Assembly (NCBI RefSeq): GCF_003444775.1
Contig: NZ_CP021083.1
Span: 186,001-250,000, forward strand
Direction of reading: 5' to 3'
From: Deinococcus ficus
GTDB lineage: Bacteria; Deinococcota; Deinococci; Deinococcales; Deinococcaceae
DNA length: 64,000 bases
The notes below the pieces were generated by a model. The model did no database searches, was not told where the DNA came from, and saw nothing but the letters and a program-made list of their open reading frames with translations. Numbering within the stretch: the stretch's first letter is position 1; each line of letters begins with the position of its first letter. This document shows, piece by piece, positions 28,961 through 41,836 of this stretch. Made by a program: the position numbers and the translations under genes.

Positions 28961-29956
28961 TTGACCGCCCACCGCCTGCCCGCGTCCGATCTGCACACCG
29001 TGTGGGACGCCACCCTGCCTCCGGCCCTGCGGGTGGGGAGCGGGGACGTCGTGGAGTTCGTCACCGTGGACGCCTCGGGCGGCGGGGTGGCCCGGCAGGT
29101 CGCGGCGGGCACGCTGGCCTGCCCGGAGGCGCTGCGAGCTGAGGTGCTCGCCTCCGCCTGCCCGGCCATGACACCCACCGGCGGCGTGGCCGGGCACCCG
29201 CTCACCGGGCCGGTGTTCATCGAGGACGCCCGGCCCGGCGACACGCTGGAAGTCGAACTGCTGGACGTCCGCACCGCCGCCTGGGGCTGGAACGCCTGCC
29301 GGCCCGGCGGGATCGGCCTGCTGGACGACCGGGTGCCCGGGCAGTACACGCACTTCTGGGACCTGCGGGACGGCGCCTTCACGGACTTCCTGGATGTGGC
29401 CCGGGTGCCGCTCGCGCCGTTCCCGGGCGTGATCGGGGTGGCGCCGGGCGCGCCGGGCCCGCACCGGACCGCGCCGCCCCGGCAGGTGGGCGGGAACCTG
29501 GACGTGCGGCAGCTGACCGCCGGGGCCCGGCTGTTCTTGCCGGTGGAGGTGCCGGGCGCCCTGCTCAGCGTGGGGGACGTGCACGCCGCGCAGGGCGATG
29601 GTGAGGTGTGCAGTACCGGCATCGAGACGGACGGCGTGGTCACCGCGCGGGTCCACCTGCACCGGGCCGGCACGGGGCGCCGCCTTCGCACGCCGGAACT
29701 GCAGGCCACGCCGGAACCCACCGGGCTGTGGAGAAAGGGAGCGTACGTGACGACCGGAAACGAGCCCACCCTGCTGGACGCGGCGCGCACCGCGCTGGGC
29801 GCCCTGCTGGAGCACCTGGAGCACGAGTACGGCCTGTCCTTCGTCCAGGCGTACGTGCTCGCGAGCGCCTGCGTGGACCTGCGCATCAGTCAGCTGGTGG
29901 ACGCGCCGCACTTCACGGTGAGCGCACACCTGCCGCTGAGCATCTTCAACCGATGA
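28961..29956 (+). CDS. acetamidase/formamidase (FmdA/AmdA family)
   Basis: A 331-residue enzyme with the family blocks VIGVAPGAPGPH, GGNLDVRQLTAGARLFLPV and LLSVGDVHAAQGDGEVCSTGIE, the last holding the metal and catalytic residues. It hydrolyses short amides to acid and ammonia. The start is TTG 28961 with GGGAGG placed 5 nt upstream; no in-frame ATG or GTG fits better. It overlaps the region of the M42 peptidase start (the stop at 29954-29956 is 17 bp before ATG 29974), so the two are one operon. Confidence 0.88.
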   Translation: MTAHRLPASDLHTVWDATLPPALRVGSGDVVEFVTVDASGGGVARQVAAGTLACPEALRAEVLASACPAMTPTGGVAGHPLTGPVFIEDARPGDTLEVELLDVRTAAWGWNACRPGGIGLLDDRVPGQYTHFWDLRDGAFTDFLDVARVPLAPFPGVIGVAPGAPGPHRTAPPRQVGGNLDVRQLTAGARLFLPVEVPGALLSVGDVHAAQGDGEVCSTGIETDGVVTARVHLHRAGTGRRLRTPELQATPEPTGLWRKGAYVTTGNEPTLLDAARTALGALLEHLEHEYGLSFVQAYVLASACVDLRISQLVDAPHFTVSAHLPLSIFNR

Positions 29957-29973
29957 GCTCCCAGGAGATTCCC

Positions 29974-31083
29974 ATGACACAGTCCAGCCGTGAACCCCTC
30001 TCCCTGATTCTCGAGCACCTGCGGGCCCTGGTGGCCGCCACCGGCCCCAGCGGCAGCGAGGAGGACGTGGTACGCCGGATCGTGCAGGCCGCCCGGCCGC
30101 ACGCCGACAGCGTGCGGGTGGACGCCCTGGGGAACGTCATTGCTGTGCGCCGCGCCGCCGTGGAGGGCGCCCGCACCTGCCTGATCAGCGCGCACATGGA
30201 CGAGGTCGGGTTCCGCGTGCTGAAGATCGAGCCGGGCGGGTTCCTGCGCCTGGAGAAGGTCGGTGGGCTGGACGACCGCATCCTGCCCGCGCAGCGCCTG
30301 TGGGTCCGCACTGCCGCAGGTCGCCTGGGCGGCGTGATCGGCACGAAAAGCGCGCACCTGCTGACCGACGCGGACCGCGTGGGCTTCCCTGCCGCGCGGG
30401 ACGTGTACGTGGACATTGGCGCGCGGGACGCCGCGCAGGCCCGGGCCATGGGCGTGGAGGTCGGCGACCCCGCCGGGTTCGTGGGCGAACTCACGGAACT
30501 GGGGCAGGGCAGCGGGCGGTTCACGGCGCATGCCGTGGACGACCGGGCTGGCTGCGCGGTCCTGCTCGCGCTGCTGGAGGCCGGGCTGCCCGACGTGAAT
30601 CTGGTGGCGGTGTTCTCGGTGCAGGAGGAGATCGGCCTGCGCGGCGCGACCGCCGTGGCCCGCGCCACGCACGCCGACCTGGGCCCGGTGGACGTGGTGC
30701 TGGCGCTGGACATGACGGCCGCCGACGACACGCCGGACACCGGCAGCGGACACCTGCGCCTGGGCGCGGGCCCGGCGGTGAAGGTCATGGACGCCTCCAC
30801 GGTCACGCACCCGGCGGTGCGGCGCGGGCTGCTCGCCGCCGCCGGCCGACGCGGCCTTCCGGTGCAGCACGAGCTGCTGCGCGGCATCGGCACGGACGCC
30901 GGCGCGCTGCAGTACCTGGGCGGCGGCGTGCCCACCGGGGCGGTGTCGGTCGCCAACCGCTACACGCACAGCGCCGTGGAGGTCGTGGACGCCGCGGACC
31001 TCCAGGGTGCCTATGCCCTGCTGCGCGGCTTCCTGGAGGACCTGCCCGGTCTGGACCTGCGCTTTGTGGCCGTGGACGACTGA
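29974..31083 (+). CDS. M42 family metallo-aminopeptidase
   Basis: A 369-residue peptidase. The dinuclear metal site is readable: H74 (ISAHMDEVGF), D189/D190 (VDDRAGC), the catalytic pair E218-E219 (VQEEIGLRGA), D246 (LALDMT) and a late His in NRYTHSAVEVV. M42 enzymes form tetrahedral aminopeptidase particles or act as glucanase/deblocking peptidases. The start ATG 29974 has AGGAG 6 nt upstream; an in-frame ATG at 29953 overlapping the amidase stop is the alternative. A hairpin follows the gene. Confidence 0.9.
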   Translation: MTQSSREPLSLILEHLRALVAATGPSGSEEDVVRRIVQAARPHADSVRVDALGNVIAVRRAAVEGARTCLISAHMDEVGFRVLKIEPGGFLRLEKVGGLDDRILPAQRLWVRTAAGRLGGVIGTKSAHLLTDADRVGFPAARDVYVDIGARDAAQARAMGVEVGDPAGFVGELTELGQGSGRFTAHAVDDRAGCAVLLALLEAGLPDVNLVAVFSVQEEIGLRGATAVARATHADLGPVDVVLALDMTAADDTPDTGSGHLRLGAGPAVKVMDASTVTHPAVRRGLLAAAGRRGLPVQHELLRGIGTDAGALQYLGGGVPTGAVSVANRYTHSAVEVVDAADLQGAYALLRGFLEDLPGLDLRFVAVDD

Positions 31084-31097
31084 AGAGAACTCAGTGA

Positions 31098-31130
31098 AGC
31101 GGCGGGCCGGGATTCCCCGTGCCCGCCGCT
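31098..31130 (+). terminator. terminator hairpin between M42 peptidase and hpaI
   Basis: A perfect 10-bp stem AGCGGCGGGC / GCCCGCCGCT with a 13-nt loop follows the peptidase stop by 14 bp and separates two convergent operons. The downstream sequence CCTTGTG has only a short T content. Confidence 0.6.
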
Positions 31131-31142
31131 CCTTGTGATAGG

Positions 31143-31955
31143 TCAGTACCCGCCGGTTTTCGGGTCATTGGGCGCGCTCTCCCCTGCCCCGAATCGGGCG
31201 GCGAGGTTCCCCGTCGCGTTCATGAGCAGGCCCACGTCCGTCCCGACGGCCACGAAGGTGTACCCGCCGTCCAGGAACTGCCGGGCGTGCGCCTCGTTGG
31301 TGGTGAGGATCCCGGCGGCCTTGCCGTGCGCGCGGATGCGCCGCGCGGCGTCCAGGCAGGCGGCGAGCACGTCCGGATGGGCGGCCTGCCCGAGCAGGCC
31401 CATGCTGGCCGCCAGGTCGGACGGGCCGATGAACACGCCGTCCACGCCGTCCACCGCGGCGATCTCGTCGAGTTGGGCCAGGGCGCTCACGGACTCCACC
31501 TGCACCAGCAGTGACACGCTGTCGTTCGCGTGCGTCAGGTAGTCGGCGGTGCGGCCGTAGCGGCTGACGCGGGCCAGTCCGGCGCCCACGCCGCGCACGC
31601 CGTGAGGCGGGTAACGGGTCGCGGCGACCAGGTCGCGGGCCTGCGCGGCGGTTTCCACCATGGGAATCAGCAGGCTCTGCGCGCCGATGTCCAGCAGCTG
31701 CTTGATGATCACCGGGTCGCCCACCGGGGGCCGGATCACGGCGTGCGGGGGGTACGGCGCGACCGCCTGCAGCTGCGCGTACAGGCTGCGCACGTCGTTC
31801 GGGGCGTGCTCGCCGTCCAGGAGCAGCCAGTCGAAGCCGGCGCCGGCGCACACCTCGGCGCTGACGGGGTTGGCGAGCGCCACCCACAGGCCGATTTGCG
31901 GCTGGCCCTGGGCGAGCGCGGCCTTGAAGGCGTTCGGGCTGCCGGGTTCAGGCAC
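31143..31955 (-). CDS. hpaI: 4-hydroxy-2-oxoheptanedioate aldolase
   Basis: A 270-residue class II aldolase of the HpcH/HpaI family. Motifs seen are [34 protein letters not shown], the metal Glu in [10 protein letters not shown] and the Asp in [10 protein letters not shown]. It splits 4-hydroxy-2-oxoheptanedioate into pyruvate and succinate semialdehyde, the last step of homoprotocatechuate degradation. The start GTG 31955 lies inside the end of hpaH (8-bp overlap). It is the terminal gene of the operon. Confidence 0.92.
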   Translation of the reverse strand: MPEPGSPNAFKAALAQGQPQIGLWVALANPVSAEVCAGAGFDWLLLDGEHAPNDVRSLYAQLQAVAPYPPHAVIRPPVGDPVIIKQLLDIGAQSLLIPMVETAAQARDLVAATRYPPHGVRGVGAGLARVSRYGRTADYLTHANDSVSLLVQVESVSALAQLDEIAAVDGVDGVFIGPSDLAASMGLLGQAAHPDVLAACLDAARRIRAHGKAAGILTTNEAHARQFLDGGYTFVAVGTDVGLLMNATGNLAARFGAGESAPNDPKTGGY

Positions 31956-32781
31956 CGCGGGCCTCCCCGGTGAAGCGGCAGGAGAAGGTGCCCAGCGGGC
32001 CGTAGTCGAAGGTAAACACGTCGCCGGAAGAGATGTCCACCGGTCGGGTGAAGGACCCGGCCAGGACCAGTTCCCCGGCGCGGAGGTGCTCGCCGTGCGG
32101 GGCAAGGCGGTTGGCGAGCCAGGCGATGCCGGTGGCGGGGTGGCCGAGCACGCCGGCGGCCACGCCAGTCTCCTCGATCACGCCGTTGCGGATGCACAGC
32201 GCGGCCGCCCAGCGCAGGTCGAGGTCGTCGGGTTTCACGGCGCGCCCGCCGACGATCACGCCGGCGTTCGCGGCGTTGTCGCTGATGGTGTCGAACACCC
32301 GGCGGGGTTTGCCGGTCACGCTGCTGACCCGCTGGATGCGCGCGTCGATGATCTCGGCCGCCGGGGTGACGTACTCGGTGGCGCGCAGCACGTCGAACAG
32401 CGTGACGTGCGGGCCGCGCAGGTCGGCCCTCAGCAGGAACGCGAGTTCCACCTCGACCTTCGGTGCCACGAACCGGGAGAGGTCGATGTCGCCGTTCGGT
32501 TCGAAGAACATGTCGTCGAGCAGCGCGCCGTAGTCGGGTTCGGTGATCTGCGAGGCCATCTGCATGGCGCGGCTGGTCAGGCCGATCTTGTGGCCCAGCA
32601 CGCGCCGGCCGGAGCGGACCTTGAGGTCCACCCAGGCGCGCTGCGCGGCGTACGCGTCCGCGAAGGTCATGCCGGGGAAACGTTCGGAGAAGGGAAGGAT
32701 GGGCCGCCCGGTGCGTTCGGCCTCCTCGAGTTCGGCGGCCAGGGCGGCGAGCTGTTCGTCGGGAATGACGCGCGTGGTCAT
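31948..32781 (-). CDS. hpaH: 2-oxohepta-3-ene-1,7-dioate hydratase
   Basis: A 277-residue hydratase of the FAH/MhpD fold. Distinctive blocks are [25 protein letters not shown] and the metal-binding [10 protein letters not shown], followed by [10 protein letters not shown]. It hydrates the dienoate made by HpaG to the aldolase substrate. The ATG overlaps the stop of the sulfite-oxidase-like gene by 4 bp, and its 3' end overlaps hpaI. Its length is normal for the family. Confidence 0.92.
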   Translation of the reverse strand: MTTRVIPDEQLAALAAELEEAERTGRPILPFSERFPGMTFADAYAAQRAWVDLKVRSGRRVLGHKIGLTSRAMQMASQITEPDYGALLDDMFFEPNGDIDLSRFVAPKVEVELAFLLRADLRGPHVTLFDVLRATEYVTPAAEIIDARIQRVSSVTGKPRRVFDTISDNAANAGVIVGGRAVKPDDLDLRWAAALCIRNGVIEETGVAAGVLGHPATGIAWLANRLAPHGEHLRAGELVLAGSFTRPVDISSGDVFTFDYGPLGTFSCRFTGEARGA

Positions 32782-33845
32782 GAAGCTCCTTCTTGGACGT
32801 GAACGGGCACGGGCAGCACGTGATGCACGACGTACGTGCCGTTCCTGGGGTCGTGCGCGGCGGGCTGGGTGTGCCCGGCGCTGTCGGTGGCGCGGCTCAG
32901 CAGGGTAACCGGCCCGGGCTGGCGGGGCGTCCAGCTCAGCGTCCAGCGGCGCCACACGCCGGGCTCGGCCGGGTCGAGGAACGCCGCGGCCTGCCAGGAC
33001 TGCCCGCCGTCGGTGCTGACGTCCACCTGGGTGACGGTGCCCTCCCCGGTCCAGGCGGCGCCCGTGATCTCGCAGGGCTGCCCGGCCGGCACCTGGGCGT
33101 GCGGGGCGGGGTGGGCGATCTGCGACTTGACCTGCATGGCCGAGAGCGGCACCCGTTCGGGCGGCAGGTCCGCGCGGGTCTCCCAGCGGGCGTAGTCCAC
33201 GGTCTGGAAGTACCCCTGGTACGGGGTAGAGGTGACGTGCAGGCCGGTCAGCCACTTCACGGCCGCCATGCCGTACCAGCCGGGCACCACCGCCCGCAGC
33301 GGGGCGCCGTGCGCGGGCGTGAGGGGCCGGCCGTTCATGGCGTAGGCGAGCAGCACGTCGCCCAGCGCCTTGTCCAGCGGGAGGCTGCGCGCGTAGGGCG
33401 CCTCGCCGGGCGAGCGGACAGGTTCGGTCATCACGCCGCGGTCCGCGCCGGTCAGGACGACCTCCAGCGCGCCCAGGCGGACCCCGGCCAGCTCCAGCAC
33501 GGCGCGCAGGGGCACGCCCGTCCAGTCGGCCGTGCCGACCGCGCCGAGGGCCCACTGCACGCCGCTCACCTTCGGGGACAGGTACACCCGGCCGTTCCCG
33601 GCGCACTCCATGGTCACGGTGCGCGTCTCGGCGCCCAGCGCCTGCACCTCCGCCAGGCCCAGCGTCAGGGGGCGCTCCACCTCGCCGGTCACGCGCAGGG
33701 TGAAGTCCGCGTCCAGGGCCGGCACCGGGAAGTGGCTGCGCACGTAATGCCCGCCGGGCGGGGAGCGCCGCTCCGTGAGCGGGCCGAACGGCGCTTCCAG
33801 GTTGTCCGGGTCGCTCTGACGGGTGATCAGCATGGGGGGCAGCAT
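32778..33845 (-). CDS. sulfite-oxidase-family molybdopterin oxidoreductase embedded in the hpa operon
   Basis: A 355-residue protein. The molybdenum ligand is C81 in [10 protein letters not shown], the family hallmark. The N-terminal [10 protein letters not shown], the RSLPLDKAL region, [13 protein letters not shown] and a C-terminal Mo-co dimerisation domain ([12 protein letters not shown]) complete the fold. No haem domain and no signal peptide are present, so it is probably cytoplasmic with an unknown electron partner. It lies 13 bp after hpaD and overlaps hpaH, so it is clearly co-transcribed. No step of the known pathway needs it. Confidence 0.88.
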   Translation of the reverse strand: MLPPMLITRQSDPDNLEAPFGPLTERRSPPGGHYVRSHFPVPALDADFTLRVTGEVERPLTLGLAEVQALGAETRTVTMECAGNGRVYLSPKVSGVQWALGAVGTADWTGVPLRAVLELAGVRLGALEVVLTGADRGVMTEPVRSPGEAPYARSLPLDKALGDVLLAYAMNGRPLTPAHGAPLRAVVPGWYGMAAVKWLTGLHVTSTPYQGYFQTVDYARWETRADLPPERVPLSAMQVKSQIAHPAPHAQVPAGQPCEITGAAWTGEGTVTQVDVSTDGGQSWQAAAFLDPAEPGVWRRWTLSWTPRQPGPVTLLSRATDSAGHTQPAAHDPRNGTYVVHHVLPVPVHVQEGAS

Positions 33846-33858
33846 AGGGCGCCCGGCC

Positions 33859-34832
33859 TCAGATCACGTGAACGGGAATGCCTTCCAGCCTGCCTTTCAC
33901 GGCCGGCTGCACCCCGCCGGCGAAGGCCTCCATGGGGCTGGCCTCCTCGAACCAGCTGCGCGGCGTCTTGGCGCCCCACAGCGTCTGGCGGCGGGGGTCG
34001 TCGCGCAGCCAGCGGATCGGCTCGAAGTCCGGGTCCACGGTGATGTAGTCACTGGTGTACAGCTCGATGCGGTGCCCGTCCGGGTCGCGGACGTACAGGA
34101 AAAAGGCGTTGCTGACGCCGTGCCGGCCCGGGCCGCGCTCGATCCGTTCCGGCTGGCGGGCGCCGGCGAGGATGTCGCAGGTGCGGATGATGCTGCCAAT
34201 GTCCGGCATCCAGTACGCCCAGTGGTGCAGGCACGGGCCCGGGCCGTTCGTGAGCGCGAAGTCGTGCACGCCGCCGCGGCGCTGAATCCACGCCGCCCAC
34301 CACTGGTCCTGTTCGTCCACGGTGTACTCGCTGAGGCGGAAGCCCAGGTGCTCGGCGTACCAGTCCATGGTGGCCTTCACGTCCGGCACGCGCACGTTGC
34401 AGTGGTCCACGCGCTGCAGGCCGCCGCCGCGGTGCAGGTGGTAGTCCTGCAGCAGCCAGGGGTGCGTCTTGACCTGGTGGTAGAACGCCACCGGAATCCC
34501 GAAGGGGTCCTGCAGGCGCAGCATGCGGGGCCGATCGAGTTCCTCCTCCCAGCGGTACGGGAGCTGCTGTTCTTCGGCGAGCTGCACCAGGGCGTCCAGG
34601 GACTGCTCGTCACGGACGCGGTACCCGAGGTGCCGCACGCGGGGTTCCTCGCCGGAACTGGCCTGCTCGAGTTTCAGGGTCCACTCGCGGTCCTCGACGC
34701 CGCGCAGGTACAGCGCGCCGGCGTCCTCGTGCAGGACGTTCATGCCGAGCAGGTTCACATAGAAGTCGCGGCTGGCCTGCAGGTCACTGACCGTGAAGAC
34801 CGCCTGCGCGATGCGGATGACGTCGGCGGCGC

Positions 34833-34836
<4 letters not shown>
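33859..34836 (-). CDS. hpaD: 3,4-dihydroxyphenylacetate 2,3-dioxygenase (extradiol)
   Basis: A 325-residue type I extradiol dioxygenase of the vicinal oxygen chelate fold, with an N-terminal copy (residues ~9-125) and a catalytic C-terminal copy (~140-265). The likely metal ligands are H145 (RVDHCNVRV), H204 or H205 (CLHHWAYW) and E258 (RIELYTSDY). It opens the homoprotocatechuate ring to 5-carboxymethyl-2-hydroxymuconate semialdehyde. The start GTG 34836 overlaps the hpaB stop (GTGA). Its length is close to that of the Fe or Mn enzymes of Brevibacterium and Arthrobacter. Confidence 0.92.
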
Positions 34837-36356
<1,520 letters not shown>

Positions 36357-36389
36357 GGGGCCTCCTTGGGGTAGAGCGGGGGGTGGGGG

Positions 36390-37198
36390 TCAGGGGGTGG
36401 GGTCGGCGGCCAGGCCGGTGTAGGCGGGGTCCACGAACACGCCGCCCTGCCGCTGCTCGCTGAGGTCGGCGGGGTCGCCGTGAATGGACTCCAGTTCGGC
36501 CGCGTACGTTTCGGCGTCGTCCTGCGGGTCGTACCCGAGCACGTCCCAGCCGTCAGGGCTCATCCAGCGTCGGGCGTTGCCGCTGATGCCGGCCACGATC
36601 AGGTACCCGGCGTCCGAGGCGGTGACGGCCTTCCCGAACAGCTGCGCGGCGTCGCGCGGGGAGAGCCAGGTGGACAGGTGCCGGCGGTCTTTCGGGCGAT
36701 CCTGGAAGGAGCAGATGCGCACGCCCACGAACTCCAGGCCGTGCCGCTCCCAGTACAGGCGGCCCAGCGCTTCGCCGAACACCTTGCTCACGCCGTAGAA
36801 GGTGTCCGGGCGGACCGGCACGGCCGGGGAGATCGTCTCGGTGCGGGCGTAGTGGCCGACGGTGTGGATGCTGGACGCGAACGCGACCCGCTTCACGCCA
36901 GCGCGCCGGGCCGCTTCGAGGACGTGGTAGGTGCCGTCCATGTTCACGGTCCGGATCTGCTCGTAGGTGTGCTCGTTGGCGATGCCGCCCAGGTGGATCA
37001 CGGCGTCGACGTCCTGCATCACGGCCTGCACGCTGGCGAGGTCGGTCAGGTCGGCCGGCATGACCTCCTCACCGGGACGCGCCTCCGGCATGTCGCGCAC
37101 GTCCGTGAGGCACAGCACCGGAAAGCGGCCGCGCAGCTGCTCGCGCAGCGCCGTGCCGATCTCGCCGGCCGCGCCGGTGATCAGCACGCGGTGGGGCT

Positions 37199-37202
<4 letters not shown>
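36390..37202 (-). CDS. NAD-dependent epimerase/dehydratase, uronate-dehydrogenase-like SDR
   Basis: A 270-residue extended SDR. The NAD motif is TGAAGEIG near residues 9-16; catalytic Ser lies in VAFASSIHTVG and the YxxxK pair in TFYGVSKVFGE. VRICSFQDRPKDRRHLSTWLS resembles the conserved region of uronate dehydrogenases, which oxidise hexuronates to aldarolactones. The start GTG 37202 overlaps the hpaE stop. Hpa pathways do not use such an enzyme, so it may act on an aromatic-derived lactone, a glycosylated substrate, or be a passenger. Confidence 0.78.
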
Positions 37203-38767
<1,565 letters not shown>

Positions 38768-38788
38768 GGGACTCCTTGTGGTGTGGGG

Positions 38789-39553
38789 TCAGTCTGTGGC
38801 GGGCCGGCTGACGGTGTAGGCCACGAATGGCTCGTACAGGGCGGCCTTCCTGCCTTTGAACACGTCGAGGCGCATGTGGGGGTTGGGCACGAAGTCACCC
38901 TGCGCGACCGTATACCTGTAGCCGTCCGTGGTCGTGAATTCGTAGCCCCAGCCGGTTTCCGTGCCGAAATCGATTCGTTGTCCGCCGGTGACGTACACGC
39001 CGGGCGTGCCGTCGAAGTTGCGGGTGGCGTACGTGGCCGTCCGGCCGTTGTCCCAGACGATCACGGTGCGTTTTGCAGTCACGCCCAGGAACGCGGCCTG
39101 CGGCACGTACCGGCAGCGGTACACGTCCCCGCCGAGCTTGATCTCGTTGACGTGCGTCATGCGGTAGGCGGGGTCCTGCACGTTCTCGACGTTGCTGGTG
39201 TGCAGGAACCCTGCCTGGCCCTTGCGGGCGCCGTCCAGCACGGTCAGCGGCCAGTACACGTTTCCGGCACCGGCGTCCGAGGGGCCCCAGCGAACCTGCG
39301 CGGCCTGCGGGCTTCCCAGGCCGCGGCGGGTCTTGGGCCACACGGTCAGGCTGGTCACGCCGGACGCCGCACCGGTGCCCGGGATGACGAACGCCCCAAG
39401 GGCGACCACGCCCTGCGGCGCGTCGCACCAGGCCTTCAGCGGGGTGGTCGTCGTGCCCACGCGCATGCTGGACTGTTCGACGAATCCCGCGGAGGCGGAG
39501 AGGGCGGCGCCCAGGGCGGTCAGGACAAGCATGCCGGTCAGTTGTGTCCTCAT
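38789..39553 (-). CDS. secreted hypothetical protein within the hpa operon
   Basis: A 254-residue protein with a clear signal peptide (MRTQLTGMLVLTALGAALSA, cleavage near ASA-GF). The mature part is beta-rich and Tyr/Gly/Thr-rich, with two Cys (KAWCDAPQG and YRCRYVP) that could form a disulfide. I recognise no family. It is placed 62 bp after hpaG and 21 bp before hpaE on the same strand, so it is probably transcribed with the catabolic genes although nothing shows a catalytic function. An extracytoplasmic binding or envelope role is possible. Confidence 0.65.
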   Translation of the reverse strand: MRTQLTGMLVLTALGAALSASAGFVEQSSMRVGTTTTPLKAWCDAPQGVVALGAFVIPGTGAASGVTSLTVWPKTRRGLGSPQAAQVRWGPSDAGAGNVYWPLTVLDGARKGQAGFLHTSNVENVQDPAYRMTHVNEIKLGGDVYRCRYVPQAAFLGVTAKRTVIVWDNGRTATYATRNFDGTPGVYVTGGQRIDFGTETGWGYEFTTTDGYRYTVAQGDFVPNPHMRLDVFKGRKAALYEPFVAYTVSRPATD

Positions 39554-39615
39554 GCGCCCAGCCTGCGCGGCCCGCATGAGGGTCTGGCCCCGGTTCCCTG
39601 ACGGCCTGTGGGGGG

Positions 39616-40416
<801 letters not shown>

Positions 40417-40497
40417 GCGGTCTCCTTCGGCTGCGCGGACCTGAAGCCAGGCAGCGGTTGTGGGTTGTGCCCATCCTAGACGGCCCTCGTCTCAGAC

Positions 40498-40541
40498 TTT
40501 TGTCGGAATGAACAGGTGAGGCTGCCGATTTTGTAGCATTG
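40498..40541. promoter_or_regulatory. direct repeat and promoter region between hpaG and its regulator
   Basis: Two similar 13-mers in the same orientation, TTTTGTCGGAATG (40498-40510) and TTTTGTAGCATTG (40529-40541), match at 10 of 13 positions and start 31 bp apart, about three helical turns. The second includes TAGCAT (40534-40539), a TANNNT -10 box 6 nt before the regulator ATG. This could be an activator/autoregulation site. Confidence 0.4.
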
Positions 40542-40545
40542 CACC

Positions 40546-41763
40546 ATGCCCCGCCTGAATGACGTGCGCCGCGCCCTGAGCCTGGACCCGCAGGAGCCTG
40601 ACCTCCCGCTGCGGTCCATGAACGAGGCCCTGGCCCGCTGCCCGGAACCGGCTGCGCGGGACGTGGTGCGCGTCGCCGGCGGGCAGGCGGCGCGCGAGGC
40701 CCTGGACTGGCCGGGCCTGCCGCTGCTGCTCGAAGCCCTGCGGGACGCCGTGATGAGCGCCCAGCCGGAACAGGCCCTGGTGACGCTCATTCACGCCTGG
40801 ACGGGAGGCTTCGCGGAGCTGCGGGCCAGCTGGGGGGACCACGTCGCCTCGGCCGGCACGTACTCCCGGCAGGCGGTCACGCACCGACTCGCGCACCGCG
40901 AGCGTCAGGTGGGCGCACTCGTGCTGGCCCTGCCGGACCCCTGGGACGCGCTGACGCCGGTGTTCACCGAGTACGCCCTGCTGTCGCGGCTGCAGGCCGC
41001 CGCGGCCGGCGCGGCCCGGCGGCGCGTGAAGGAACGGGTGCTCGAATCCCTGCTGTCCGGCCTGGATGACCACGCCGACCTGGGCGGGGAGCCGTTCGCG
41101 GTGGCGGTCGCCTCCCTGCCCGAGCGCGTGAGTGCCGGCCCGGCCTCCCTGACGGCGCGTGAGGATGCCCTGGACGTGCTCGCCGCCGTCGGCGAGGGGT
41201 ACCTCACCGAGCGGCGCCTCAGCGGGTACTCCACCGTGCGGGGCGGCCAGGCGGTGTGGCTGTGGTCCACCCTGAGTCTCAGCGCCGAAGGCCGCGAGTT
41301 GCACGAGGCCCTGACCTCCTCCACCGCGCAGGACGTCCGCCTGGGGGTCAGCAGCCGGCACGAGGTGGGCGTGCGCGGCGTGGTGCACGAGGTCCGCTCC
41401 GCGTACGCTCAGGCGCGTCAGGCGCTGGCCGCCACCCGGGCCGCGCGCGGGTATACGCCCTTCCACGGCATGGACCCGCTGTTCGCCCTGCTGTCCGAAG
41501 GCCGCCTGGAGGTCCTGGCCCGGCAGGTACAGGGACAGCTCGCCGCCCTGGACGACGGCGGCCGCGCCGAGGGCACGCTGCGCGCCTACCTCGCGCACCG
41601 GGGCCCGCTCGCCGACCTCGCCGCGCAGCAGGGCATTCACCTGAACACCCTGCGCTACCGGCTGCGCCGCGCCGAGGACACCCTGGGCGGCCGCCTGAGC
41701 GACCCTGAACTCCTCGCGCGGCTGTACCTGGCGTTCGAGGCCGCCCCACCGCCCCGGGACTGA
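40546..41763 (+). CDS. PucR/CdaR-type transcriptional regulator
   Basis: A 405-residue protein. The C-terminal ~70 residues contain the PucR helix-turn-helix (LADLAAQQGIHLNTLRYRLR followed by RAEDTLGGRL and PELLARLYLAF), preceded by a GGDEF-like degenerate middle domain of the CdaR group (YAQARQALAATRAARGYTPF). The N-terminal ~200 residues would sense a ligand. Such proteins usually activate adjacent catabolic operons; it is divergent from hpaG with a 129-bp shared region, so control of the hpa operon is the natural inference. It is probably leaderless. Confidence 0.85.
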   Translation: MPRLNDVRRALSLDPQEPDLPLRSMNEALARCPEPAARDVVRVAGGQAAREALDWPGLPLLLEALRDAVMSAQPEQALVTLIHAWTGGFAELRASWGDHVASAGTYSRQAVTHRLAHRERQVGALVLALPDPWDALTPVFTEYALLSRLQAAAAGAARRRVKERVLESLLSGLDDHADLGGEPFAVAVASLPERVSAGPASLTAREDALDVLAAVGEGYLTERRLSGYSTVRGGQAVWLWSTLSLSAEGRELHEALTSSTAQDVRLGVSSRHEVGVRGVVHEVRSAYAQARQALAATRAARGYTPFHGMDPLFALLSEGRLEVLARQVQGQLAALDDGGRAEGTLRAYLAHRGPLADLAAQQGIHLNTLRYRLRRAEDTLGGRLSDPELLARLYLAFEAAPPPRD

Positions 41764-41823
41764 CGGGCCCCCGGAATGAACAGGGACCCGGCCAGTCATC
41801 ACCGCATTGCCATGAGGGGCCCG

Positions 41824-41829
41824 TAGCCT
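41824..41829 (+). promoter_or_regulatory. candidate -10 box for the DUF4127 gene
   Basis: TAGCCT fits TANNNT and ends 7 nt before ATG 41837, with no convincing ribosome site between them, which again suggests a leaderless transcript. Confidence 0.4.
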
Positions 41830-41836
41830 CCCGGGT

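Noticed and set aside
28829..29980. N-terminal extension of the HAD-like gene to 29980
   Set aside because: The extra frame runs antisense through the formamidase. The recognisable fold begins at ATG 28828.
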